A stretch of DNA of 5,015 nt, taken from an uncultured Clostridia bacterium (GTDB lineage: Bacteria; Bacillota; Clostridia; Oscillospirales; Acutalibacteraceae). Both the position numbers and the translations under genes were made by a program. The notes below the pieces were generated by a model. It saw only the letters and a list, made by a program, of their open reading frames with translations. It was not told where the DNA came from and ran no database searches. The stretch is from assembly GCA_946186535.1 (NCBI GenBank), contig CAMHNT010000163.1, positions 1 to 5,015 of the forward strand. The letters run 5' to 3'. Position 1 is the first letter of the stretch, and each line of letters opens with the position of its first letter. Positions 1 through 5,015 of this stretch are shown piece after piece.

Positions 1-23
1 GTTTTATTGAAATTTAGTATTAA

Positions 24-224
24 TTACTTCATTGACTGCTCGTAGCTCTCGATCATTTTCTTAACCATCTGACCGCCGACAGAACCTGCCTGTCTTGCAG
101 TGATGTCGCCGTTGTAACCTTCCTTGAGGTTAACGCCTACTTCATTGGCGCACTCCATCTTGAATCTGTCCATAGCCTCTCTTGCTTCAGGTACGTTGAG
201 CTTGTTGTTATTCTTGGATGACAT
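24..224 (-). CDS. Alpha/beta-type small acid-soluble spore protein (SASP)
   Basis: A 66-residue protein of the usual length for alpha/beta SASPs. These proteins coat DNA in the spore core, shift it toward an A-like form that resists UV and heat, and are degraded at germination by the GPR protease to feed amino-acid metabolism. Visible family features are the first helix with the GPR-type site around residues 21-31 (FKMECANEVGV; cleavage expected after E24) and the second conserved block at 38-58 (NGDITARQAGSVGGQMVKKMI), which carries the DNA-contacting helix. The ATG at 222-224 is preceded 8 nt away by a strong AAAGGAGA (bases 233-240 on the opposite strand), which fixes the start. It appears monocistronic. 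A sigma-G promoter is expected from the family, but I could not find a convincing one upstream. One mild oddity is cysteine at position 25, where many homologues have Ile, Phe or another hydrophobic residue. The family call is very secure. Confidence 0.96.
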   Translation of the reverse strand: MSSKNNNKLNVPEAREAMDRFKMECANEVGVNLKEGYNGDITARQAGSVGGQMVKKMIESYEQSMK

Positions 225-441
225 AATATTTTTCTCCTTTTCAAAATTTTTAACCGGACTTGCGAAATTATCCGAAAACCGTCCAACAGACCACTCAGCG
301 TGTATAAAAATACATTATTGTCAAAGCAGCCTGCCTCAAAGGCATCAGATCGGATAACTCCGCAGTCGACTGATTTTCTAATTTGAACGCACCCGAAAAA
401 GAATCAATATTACTGTATTTTTTAATAAAGCCAATATCTGA

Positions 442-480
442 CCCTTCCGGATACATTCCTATATGATATATCCGAAAGGG
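442..480 (-). repeat. Inverted repeat, 12-bp stem, better paired as a minus-strand RNA
   Basis: The left arm CCCTTCCGGATA (442-453) and right arm TATCCGAAAGGG (469-480) are complementary at 11 of 12 positions around a 15-nt loop. Read as minus-strand RNA, the single odd position becomes a permitted G-U pair and all 12 positions pair. Read as plus-strand RNA, it is a C-A mismatch. This asymmetry points to a minus-strand transcript, the same direction as the spore gene that starts about 220 bases further on. No T-run follows on either strand, so it is not an intrinsic terminator. It could be an RNA structural element or a protein-binding palindrome. Confidence 0.55.
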
Positions 481-517
481 CATCAGGTTTTCATCCGTCC
501 TTTGGATCTATCATTTT

Positions 518-546
518 CGGCGGCTTGGTTTTCTTTCTTACCGCCG
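518..546. repeat. Short GC-rich inverted repeat (CGGCGG / CCGCCG)
   Basis: CGGCGG at 518-523 pairs with CCGCCG at 541-546 around a 17-nt loop that is almost all pyrimidine on the plus strand. The stem is only 6 bp but fully GC in an AT-rich spacer, so it stands out. Neither side has the T-run of an intrinsic terminator. Its function is unknown, and it may simply be part of a larger folded RNA together with the hairpin at 442-480. Confidence 0.4.
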
Positions 547-610
547 CAATAATAGTTTGTGTATTTCGTATATTTTTATTTAATGTAATTTTTTCTATTT
601 TTTAAATTTT

Positions 611-669
611 AAAAGGAGAATTATATTTTGGGCTTTTCAATATATATTATAAATAAGCAAAGCGATTAA
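611..669 (+). other. Strong Shine-Dalgarno with a 13-codon TTG open frame
   Basis: AAAAGGAGA at 611-619 is a near-perfect ribosome binding site and is followed by TTG at 628-630. The frame runs 13 codons (MGFSIYIINKQSD) to TAA at 667-669, and the hairpin at 699-723, which ends in a plus-strand T5, comes 30 bases later. The site, start, stop and terminator form a complete translation-unit layout, but the peptide is tiny and I found no clear plus-strand promoter upstream. It may be a leader peptide, the stub of a gene lost by deletion, or chance in A-rich DNA. I do not call it a gene. Confidence 0.25.
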
Positions 670-695
670 ACGATAGTTAATATGTACAAAAGTTT

Positions 696-723
696 AAAAA
701 AAATGCCGCACTGCGGCATTTTT
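696..723 (-). terminator. Intrinsic terminator, probably of the VanZ-like gene
   Basis: An 11-bp perfect stem (699-709 with 713-723) closes on a 3-nt loop; the GC core is TGCCGC/GCGGCA. On the minus strand it is followed by eight T residues (complement of A 696-703), a textbook intrinsic terminator for the VanZ-like gene. On the plus strand only five T residues follow, so it could also stop weaker plus-strand transcription. It now lies about 190 bases beyond the VanZ-like stop codon because a structured repeat sits between them. Confidence 0.85.
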
Positions 724-725
724 AG

Positions 726-895
726 GAGTAATGAAATGTTAAGGGCTTTGTACCCCAAGGGCACTTGGCTTCGCCGGCGCAACTTAAAAACCCACGAGGG
801 CGCTGCCCTCGACCTGCAAGCTTTTTGAAAAAAGCTTGGCAAAAACTTAACAGGTCCTCTTTCAAACTTTTTTGTTAAACTTTAAAAATTACTCA
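726..895. repeat. Structured MITE-like intergenic repeat with inverted ends
   Basis: A non-coding block of about 170 bases, more GC-rich and much more structured than the flanking DNA. Its ends are a perfect 7-bp inverted repeat (GAGTAAT 726-732; ATTACTC 888-894). Inside is a second 7-bp inverted repeat (TGTTAAG 737-743; CTTAACA 846-852) enclosing three hairpins: CCAAG/CTTGG at 755-759/764-768, CGAGGGC/GCCCTCG at 795-801/805-811, and a 9- to 10-bp AAGCTT-type stem at 817-826/829-838. TTTAG occurs just outside both ends (721-725 and 896-900, the right copy after one extra A), as expected for a 5-bp target duplication. From memory, and unverified, similar intergenic sequence is dispersed in Ruminococcus-like genomes. 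It has no transposase and would have to be mobilised in trans. The main alternative is a structured RNA element. Confidence 0.6.
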
Positions 896-910
896 TTTAG
901 AATATGAATT

Positions 911-1375
911 TTAAGCTTCGATTTTCTTTTCCTTTTTAATATGTAACACAATAATACTCAAAATCCACAGACACAAAAACCCTGTCGATCCTCCGCTGAA
1001 ATCAAGAATTACGTCCCTAACCTCTGCGCTCCGTCCTTCGGAAAAATACTGAATGAACTCATCCGTCACGGGAACAGACAATAGTAAAAACAGCACTTTG
1101 AAAATCTGATTTTTAAAACCGCCCCAATATGCGTGAACCGTTGCGGAAAGAAAAAATCCGAAAACGGCAAATTCGACGAAATGCGCAAGCTTTCTGATAG
1201 TTATTCCGTTGAGGAAATTCGGAAGATTCAGAAAGCCCGTCAGGCTGTCTACGACCCCGAATGCTGCGTCGCTTTCGACCGTCGATTCTGCGGCAGACAT
1301 CGACGAATGTAAAAAAATTACGGCAGTTATTGTTACCGTGATTATCAGCAATATACGTTTTTTCATTTTAAACAT
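911..1375 (-). CDS. VanZ-like family membrane protein
   Basis: A 154-residue integral membrane protein. Predicted membrane segments are at about residues 7-27, 62-83, 90-107 and 130-147, with a basic C-terminal tail. VanZ-family landmarks are R61-K-L-A-H65-F-x-E68-F in the second segment and the D105-E-F-I-Q109 ... G114-R ... R120-D121-V ... D125 ... G128/G132 block leading into the last segment. VanZ of enterococcal teicoplanin resistance is the namesake, but most family members are chromosomal proteins of unknown role, and nothing here indicates a van cluster. The family call is firm and the function is not known. Two starts are possible: ATG at 1373-1375 is only about 2 nt from AAAGGA, while ATG at 1364-1366 (residue 4) is about 11 nt away. 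Neither spacing is ideal. The gene is divergent from the COG2426 gene, has its own promoter at 1422-1450, and is followed 11 bases past its stop by a repeat and then its terminator. Confidence 0.88.
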   Translation of the reverse strand: MFKMKKRILLIITVTITAVIFLHSSMSAAESTVESDAAFGVVDSLTGFLNLPNFLNGITIRKLAHFVEFAVFGFFLSATVHAYWGGFKNQIFKVLFLLLSVPVTDEFIQYFSEGRSAEVRDVILDFSGGSTGFLCLWILSIIVLHIKKEKKIEA

Positions 1376-1421
1376 ATTCCTTTCGATGTTTTTATTCGTA
1401 TATGAACTTTCTTACAAAATA

Positions 1422-1450
1422 ATGATAAATCCAAAAATAAGTATTGTCAA
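1422..1450 (-). promoter_or_regulatory. Sigma-A-type promoter for the VanZ-like gene
   Basis: Read on the minus strand: TTGACA (consensus -35) at bases 1450-1445, a 17-base spacer, then TATCAT (5 of 6 to the -10 consensus) at 1427-1422. Transcription would start near 1415, leaving a leader of about 40-50 nt before the VanZ-like start. The -35 overlaps that of the divergent promoter at 1444-1472. It was assigned by consensus matching only. Confidence 0.72.
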
Positions 1451-1472
1451 TAGAGTCAAGTTAATATATAAT
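1444..1472 (+). promoter_or_regulatory. Sigma-A-type promoter for the three-gene plus-strand operon
   Basis: TTGTCA (5 of 6 to the -35 consensus) at 1444-1449, a 17-base spacer, then a perfect TATAAT at 1467-1472. Transcription would begin near 1479, giving a leader of about 45 nt before the TTG start at 1525. Its -35 occupies the same bases as the -35 of the opposing promoter at 1422-1450, so the two should compete for polymerase. I see no operator palindrome that would name a regulator. Confidence 0.75.
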
Positions 1473-1511
1473 TAATAGGTACGTTTTAAAAATTCATGCT
1501 TTTTATTTATT

Positions 1512-1517
1512 GGGGGG
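1512..1517 (+). promoter_or_regulatory. G-run ribosome binding site that sets a TTG start
   Basis: Six G residues lie 7 nt before the TTG at 1525-1527. They are the only Shine-Dalgarno-like sequence upstream and sit inside the alternative longer frame (TTG at 1510), which argues against that earlier start. The run is an imperfect match to AGGAGG, so together with the TTG start it may give modest translation. Confidence 0.6.
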
Positions 1518-1524
1518 CTTTATT

Positions 1525-2022
1525 TTGAATAGTCTGGTTGAAAGTATCGTAAACGCACTCGGAGGTATTCCGAGTGAGCTTATTGTTTTTATTATTTCGC
1601 TTTTTCCGATTCTTGAACTCAGAGGTGGGCTGATTGCCGCTTCGCTTCTCGGAATGGATATGTGGAAGGCGATTCCGATCTGTATTGTAGGAAATATCCT
1701 GCCGATTCCTTTTATATTGTTTTTTATCGAAAAAATATTTGAGCTTCTGAAAAATACAAAGCTCGTTAAAATGATCAACAAGCTTGAGGAAAAAGCCGAA
1801 AAGGGCGCAGCAAAAATTATGGAGCACAAAAAGTGGGGACTTTTTCTTTTCGTCGGAATTCCTCTTCCGGGAACCGGCGCATGGACGGGAGCTCTCGTTG
1901 CGGCTCTTTTCCACTTCAAGAAAAAAGATGCAAGTATCGCTATCTTCGGCGGTCTGATTCTTGCAACAATAATCATGTGCTTTATTTCTTACGGAATTCC
2001 TTTCCTTGTATCCCTGTTTTAA
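1525..2022 (+). CDS. Small multidrug-export family membrane protein (COG2426, Sm_multidrug_ex)
   Basis: A 165-residue integral membrane protein using a TTG start. The start at 1525 was chosen over the in-frame TTG at 1510 because the G-run at 1512-1517 is correctly spaced for it. Hydrophobic segments are at about residues 16-30, 34-68, 104-129 and 136-164, and a charged, probably helical K/E-rich stretch covers 69-103. Family hallmarks are FPILELRGGLIAA (27-39), the GNILPIPF turn (56-63) and the Pro/Gly-rich GIPLPGTGAWTGALVAA (111-127). These paired motifs with conserved E31, R33 and Pro/Gly residues recall the half-repeats of DedA-type proteins (family knowledge, not shown here). The name 'multidrug export' is inherited from the family and no substrate can be inferred. 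It is the first gene of the operon, 15 bp before the next start. Confidence 0.88.
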   Translation: MNSLVESIVNALGGIPSELIVFIISLFPILELRGGLIAASLLGMDMWKAIPICIVGNILPIPFILFFIEKIFELLKNTKLVKMINKLEEKAEKGAAKIMEHKKWGLFLFVGIPLPGTGAWTGALVAALFHFKKKDASIAIFGGLILATIIMCFISYGIPFLVSLF

Positions 2023-2037
2023 GGCGGTAGTGGTTTT

Positions 2038-3330
2038 ATGAACGACGGTGTTTTGAAATATGATATTATTATAGTGGGCGGCGGCGCAGCAGGACTTGTT
2101 GCCGCCGTTTGCTGTGCAAAAAAACTTTTCGGAAAAACTGACGCAAAAATAGCTGTTATTGAAAAAGAATTCAAGGTCGGAAAAAAGCTTCTCGCCACAG
2201 GCAACGGAAAGTGCAATATGACAAACATGAATATGTCGGCGGAGTTCTACAACAAATCCTCGGAAGCTTTCATTGGAAGCATTCTTTCAAAATACAGCCC
2301 CGACAAAGTTATCTCCTTCTGGAACTCGATAGGCATGATCTGCAAGCCTGATTCGTTCGGAAGAGTTTATCCCTATTCGGGACAGGCTTCGGCGGTTCTG
2401 GATATACTGCTGATGAATCTGAAAAGCTTCGGTGTGGATATTTTCTGTGAAACGGAAATAAGCTCAATAGTGCATTCCGAAAACGGATATAAGCTTTTTT
2501 CGAAAAAGAAATCTTTTAAATCCGAAAAGGTTATTCTGGCTGCCGGGGGAAAGGTTCAGCCGAGCCTCGGAAGCAATGGTGCTTCATATAAATTCGCCGA
2601 AGAGCTGGGGCTTAAGTGTATGCCTGTCTTTCCGAGCCTTGCGCCCGTTCCGTGTGACGACAGATATCTTCCGCTTCTGAAGGGCGTCCGTGTTCCTGCT
2701 GTCGTGTCGCTTGCTGCAGACGGAAAAATTCTGCACACCGAACAGGGGGAGCTGCAGCTGAATGAGAAGAATATTTCAGGAATCTGTATATTCCAGTTGT
2801 CGAGGGCGGTCAATGAATATTTTGCCGTAAAAAAAATAGACGGAGTAAGGTATGACAGTATTTCCGTAAATGTCGATTTTATGCCCGATTATTCTGCCGA
2901 TGAAATAGAACGTCTTCTCATGAGAAAGAGAAAACAGCTCGGAGTGCTGAAGATCGACGAGCTGTTCACGGGTATTTTAAATAAAAAAATAGGACAGTAT
3001 CTTCTGAAAAAACTGAACATACTTCCGATTGAGAGAGAGATTTTCACCGTCACGGACGATGAAATCGAAGCGCTGGCAGGAGCGGTAAAGTCATGTGTAT
3101 TTATACCGTCTGCACCCTCGGGAATAGACTCCGCCCAGGTTACGGCAGGGGGCATTGATTTAAGTGAAGTTGAAAAAAATATGCAGAGCATAAAACACAG
3201 GAATCTGTATATTATAGGTGAAGCACTCGACGTAGACGGTCTTTGCGGAGGCTATAACCTTCACTTTGCTTTTGCAAGCGGCATAATCGCAGGAAACAGC
3301 TGCGCAGATTCGTACAGGAAAAAGAGGTAA
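2038..3330 (+). CDS. HI0933/BaiN-family FAD-dependent oxidoreductase
   Basis: A 430-residue soluble flavoprotein of the HI0933 (YhiN/BaiN-like) family, often annotated NAD(P)/FAD-dependent or aminoacetone oxidase family enzyme. FAD-binding features are the Rossmann motif VGGGAAGL (13-20) with acidic E42 ending the second strand, the family signature GKKLLATGNGKCNMTN (48-63), the AAGGKVQPSLGSNG segment (168-181), and the C-terminal FAD block IIGEALDVDGLCGGYNLHFAFASG (392-415). The middle insertion (about 195-360) contains GELQLNEKNISGICIFQLSR at 237-256, the clostridial counterpart of the family's 'GELLFTHxGxSGP' block, followed by VTAGGIDLSEV (368-378). Homologues such as BaiN have been linked to bile-acid 7-dehydroxylation, but no bai genes are nearby, so bile-acid activity should not be inferred. 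The ATG at 2038 follows AAGGCGG (2021-2027) by 10 nt. Length is normal and I see no frameshift or missing cofactor motif. Confidence 0.92.
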   Translation: MNDGVLKYDIIIVGGGAAGLVAAVCCAKKLFGKTDAKIAVIEKEFKVGKKLLATGNGKCNMTNMNMSAEFYNKSSEAFIGSILSKYSPDKVISFWNSIGMICKPDSFGRVYPYSGQASAVLDILLMNLKSFGVDIFCETEISSIVHSENGYKLFSKKKSFKSEKVILAAGGKVQPSLGSNGASYKFAEELGLKCMPVFPSLAPVPCDDRYLPLLKGVRVPAVVSLAADGKILHTEQGELQLNEKNISGICIFQLSRAVNEYFAVKKIDGVRYDSISVNVDFMPDYSADEIERLLMRKRKQLGVLKIDELFTGILNKKIGQYLLKKLNILPIEREIFTVTDDEIEALAGAVKSCVFIPSAPSGIDSAQVTAGGIDLSEVEKNMQSIKHRNLYIIGEALDVDGLCGGYNLHFAFASGIIAGNSCADSYRKKR

Positions 3331-3333
3331 AAT

Positions 3334-4932
3334 ATGATAAGAATAAGCGACTTGAAGCTTCCGCTGGATTATGATGAGGAAAAACTGAAAACTCTTTCGG
3401 CGAAGCAGATAAATATAGACAAAAGCAAAATAAAATCAGTAAAGCTTTTCAGAAGAAGCATTGACGCACGTCACAAGGACAACATCAGTTTCATAGCCGC
3501 AGTCGACCTTGAGCTTAAGACGGACGAAAATTCCGTTCTGAGACGCTGCAAATCAAACAAGGTTTCCGCAGCTCATGAGTACAGGTATGATATTCCGAAA
3601 TCAAAAAAGCTTGAAAAACGCCCTGTTGTCGTCGGAGCAGGACCTGCGGGTCTTTTTTGTGCGCTGATACTTGCTCAGGCAGGTCAGTGCCCGATACTTG
3701 TTGAGCGCGGAAAAAGCGTTGACGAGAGAACCCGGGACGTTAATGATTTCTGGGAAAACGGCATACTAAAAACAGAAAGCAACGTTCAGTTCGGAGAGGG
3801 CGGAGCAGGTACTTTTTCCGACGGAAAGCTCAACACGGGAACTAAGGATATCCGTTCGAGAAAGGTGCTCGTTGAATTTGTGAACCACGGCGCGCCCGAG
3901 GAGATTCTGTTTAACGCAAAGCCGCATATCGGCACGGATAAGCTCAAAGGCACGGTCAGAAATATCAGGAACGAAATCATTGATCTTGGCGGCGAGGTTC
4001 GTTTTCAGACGAAGCTTGTTTCTTTAAAAGAAAAGGACGGCGCTGTCACAGGCGTTACCGTTCGGAATCCCGACGGAAGTTTTGAGGAAATCGAAGCGGA
4101 TAACGTTGTCCTCGCTTTGGGGCACAGTGCGAGAGATACATTTGAAATGCTTTTCGGCAGCGGTTTTCTGATGACCCCAAAGCCGTTTTCGGTCGGCGTA
4201 AGAATCGAGCACCTTCAGGAAAACATCAATAGATCTCAGTACGGAAAATTTTGGAATAACGAGCGTCTCGGAGCTGCGGACTACAAGCTTAACGTTCATC
4301 TGAAAAGCGGAAGAGGAGTCTATACATTCTGTATGTGTCCGGGAGGTTCGGTAGTTGCTGCGGCGAGCGAGGAGAATACGGTCGTCACAAACGGAATGAG
4401 CGAGTTTAAACGGGATAAGGAGAATGCCAACAGCGCGCTTCTGGTCGGCGTTACTCCCGATGATTTCGGAAGCGAAAATCCGCTCGCCGGAGTCGAGTTC
4501 CAGAGAAAAATAGAGAGAGCTGCATTTGTCGCAGGAGGCGGCGATTACAGAGCGCCGGTCCAGAGAGTGGGAGATCTTCTTTCCGACAGAAAATCAACCA
4601 CAATCGGTTCGGTTTCACCGAGCTATAAACCCGGATATAATTTTGCGAAAACGAGCGAGTATCTTCCCGAATTTGTGTGCGAGGGTCTGAGAGAAGCGAT
4701 ACCGCTGCTTGACAGGAAGCTTCACGGTTTTGCCGACCCGGACGCAGTAGTCACGGGTGCGGAAACGAGAAGCAGCAGTCCGGTAAGAATTCTGCGTAAC
4801 GAAAGTATGGAAGCCGTTACGGTGAAGGGTGTTTATCCGTGCGGCGAGGGCGCAGGGTATGCAGGGGGAATTGTTTCCGCAGCGGTTGACGGAATAAAGT
4901 GCGCAGAAGCGATTATTGAAAAGTCTGTTTAA
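3334..4932 (+). CDS. COG2509-type FAD-dependent dehydrogenase
   Basis: A 532-residue soluble flavoprotein. An N-terminal region of about 90 residues, lacking the nucleotide-binding motif, precedes the Rossmann motif VVVGAGPAGLFCAL (98-111) and E124 at the ribose-binding position. Signature blocks of the uncharacterised COG2509 family follow: NVQFGEGGAGTFSDGKLNTG (150-169), VLALGHSARDTFEML (259-273), FSVGVRIEH (285-293), YTFCMCPGGSVVAAASE (330-346), TGAETRSSSPVRI (474-486) and the FAD-closing YPCGEGAGYAGGIVSAAVDG (501-520). The last block is the usual C-terminal GD-like motif of the fold. The biological substrate of the family is not established. ATG at 3334 lies 3 bp after the previous stop, and its ribosome binding site (AGAGG, 3323-3327) is inside the upstream gene, so the pair is very likely co-transcribed and perhaps translationally coupled. 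Length and motifs are complete. No terminator is visible after the stop. Confidence 0.93.
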   Translation: MIRISDLKLPLDYDEEKLKTLSAKQINIDKSKIKSVKLFRRSIDARHKDNISFIAAVDLELKTDENSVLRRCKSNKVSAAHEYRYDIPKSKKLEKRPVVVGAGPAGLFCALILAQAGQCPILVERGKSVDERTRDVNDFWENGILKTESNVQFGEGGAGTFSDGKLNTGTKDIRSRKVLVEFVNHGAPEEILFNAKPHIGTDKLKGTVRNIRNEIIDLGGEVRFQTKLVSLKEKDGAVTGVTVRNPDGSFEEIEADNVVLALGHSARDTFEMLFGSGFLMTPKPFSVGVRIEHLQENINRSQYGKFWNNERLGAADYKLNVHLKSGRGVYTFCMCPGGSVVAAASEENTVVTNGMSEFKRDKENANSALLVGVTPDDFGSENPLAGVEFQRKIERAAFVAGGGDYRAPVQRVGDLLSDRKSTTIGSVSPSYKPGYNFAKTSEYLPEFVCEGLREAIPLLDRKLHGFADPDAVVTGAETRSSSPVRILRNESMEAVTVKGVYPCGEGAGYAGGIVSAAVDGIKCAEAIIEKSV

Positions 4933-4947
4933 TTTTTTGAGGATATG

Positions 4948-4976
4948 TTGAATCGAATGGCTTTTGCTGATATAAT
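4948..4976 (+). promoter_or_regulatory. Extended -10 sigma-A promoter pointing out of the window
   Basis: TTGAAT (4948-4953, 4 of 6 to the -35 consensus), a 17-base spacer, then TATAAT (4971-4976) directly preceded by TGA, which gives the extended -10 form TGnTATAAT. Transcription would begin near 4983. No gene starts within the remaining bases, so the target lies beyond 5015. The call rests on consensus matching only. Confidence 0.6.
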
Positions 4977-5015
4977 TAAGTAAAATAACTCATTAAGCTA
5001 TAAAAAACCACAGTT

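Larger units (their letters stand above)
241..698. other. Long AT-rich intergenic spacer with two inverted repeats
   Basis: About 460 bases between the spore-protein leader and the terminator of the VanZ-like gene contain no gene I can defend. The visible structure is a 12-bp inverted repeat at 442-453/469-480, a 6-bp GC-rich inverted repeat at 518-523/541-546 around a pyrimidine-rich 17-nt loop, a very AT-rich stretch at 547-611, and a plus-strand Shine-Dalgarno at 611-619 followed by a tiny TTG frame (see separate entry). A 62-codon open frame runs on the minus strand at 295-483, but it lacks a well-placed ribosome binding site and I recognise no homologue. The spacer may hold an unannotated minus-strand RNA or the leader of the spore gene; this is inference. 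Confidence 0.6.

Noticed and set aside
225..330. Sigma-G promoter for the spore-protein gene
   Set aside because: No CATnnTA-like -10 with a suitable -35 could be found on the minus strand close to the start. A TTGACA-like hexamer at 319-324 has no correctly spaced -10. The promoter may be divergent from consensus or further upstream.
911..1375. Glycopeptide-resistance determinant
   Set aside because: VanZ-like similarity alone does not imply resistance. No vanA/H/X/R/S-type genes are in the window, and most VanZ-like proteins are housekeeping proteins of unknown role.
1503..1976. Long minus-strand open frames antisense to the COG2426 gene
   Set aside because: They lie opposite a gene with clear family motifs, their translations are Ser/Pro/Arg/Ile-rich without recognisable domains, and they have no good ribosome binding site.
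2038..3330. Bile-acid (bai) gene
   Set aside because: The HI0933/BaiN family is widespread in bacteria without bile-acid 7-dehydroxylation, and no other bai gene is present here.
4933..5015. Terminator after the COG2509-type gene
   Set aside because: There is a T-run at 4933-4938 but no stem before it. The A-run and CCACAG near the window end could be the left arm of a hairpin, but the other arm would lie outside the window.
1..5015. CRISPR array, tRNA, rRNA, prophage or novel multi-gene defence system
   Set aside because: No spaced direct repeats, no cloverleaf or rRNA signatures, and no integrase, nuclease, toxin-antitoxin or phage proteins. The coding content belongs to known families.

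Overview
The window looks like chromosome of a spore-forming, low-to-moderate GC Firmicute, most likely a Clostridia member of the Ruminococcus/Oscillospiraceae type. The evidence is an alpha/beta-type small acid-soluble spore protein, AGGAG-like ribosome binding sites, sigma-A-type promoters, a TTG start, and a structured intergenic repeat of a kind I recall (unverified) from Ruminococcus-like genomes. I see no phage, plasmid, CRISPR, tRNA or rRNA sequence.

Layout: (1) Bases 24-224, minus strand: a spore DNA-binding protein (SASP). (2) Bases 241-698: a long AT-rich spacer with no convincing gene. It holds two inverted repeats and, on the plus strand, a perfect Shine-Dalgarno followed by a 13-codon TTG frame. 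(3) Bases 696-723: a strong hairpin terminator oriented for the minus-strand VanZ-like gene. (4) Bases 726-894/5: a structured MITE-like repeat with inverted ends and a possible 5-bp duplication (TTTAG). It lies between the VanZ-like gene and that terminator. (5) Bases 911-1375, minus strand: a VanZ-like membrane protein. (6) Bases 1376-1524: a divergent promoter region where two good sigma-A promoters share the same -35 bases. (7) Bases 1525-4932, plus strand: an apparent three-gene operon of a small multidrug-export family (COG2426) membrane protein, an HI0933/BaiN-type flavoprotein and a COG2509-type FAD-dependent dehydrogenase. (8) Bases 4933-5015: a short spacer with an extended -10 promoter pointing out of the window.

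The three plus-strand genes are 15 and 3 bp apart, the last start being served by a ribosome binding site inside the preceding gene, so they are probably co-transcribed from the promoter near 1444-1472. Two Rossmann-fold flavoproteins next to each other suggest related redox work, but neither family has a firmly assigned general substrate and the sequence does not identify one. The protein-coding content is ordinary. The most informative signals are non-coding: the repeat that appears to have split a gene from its terminator, and the overlapping divergent promoters. I found no evidence of an undescribed multi-gene system.
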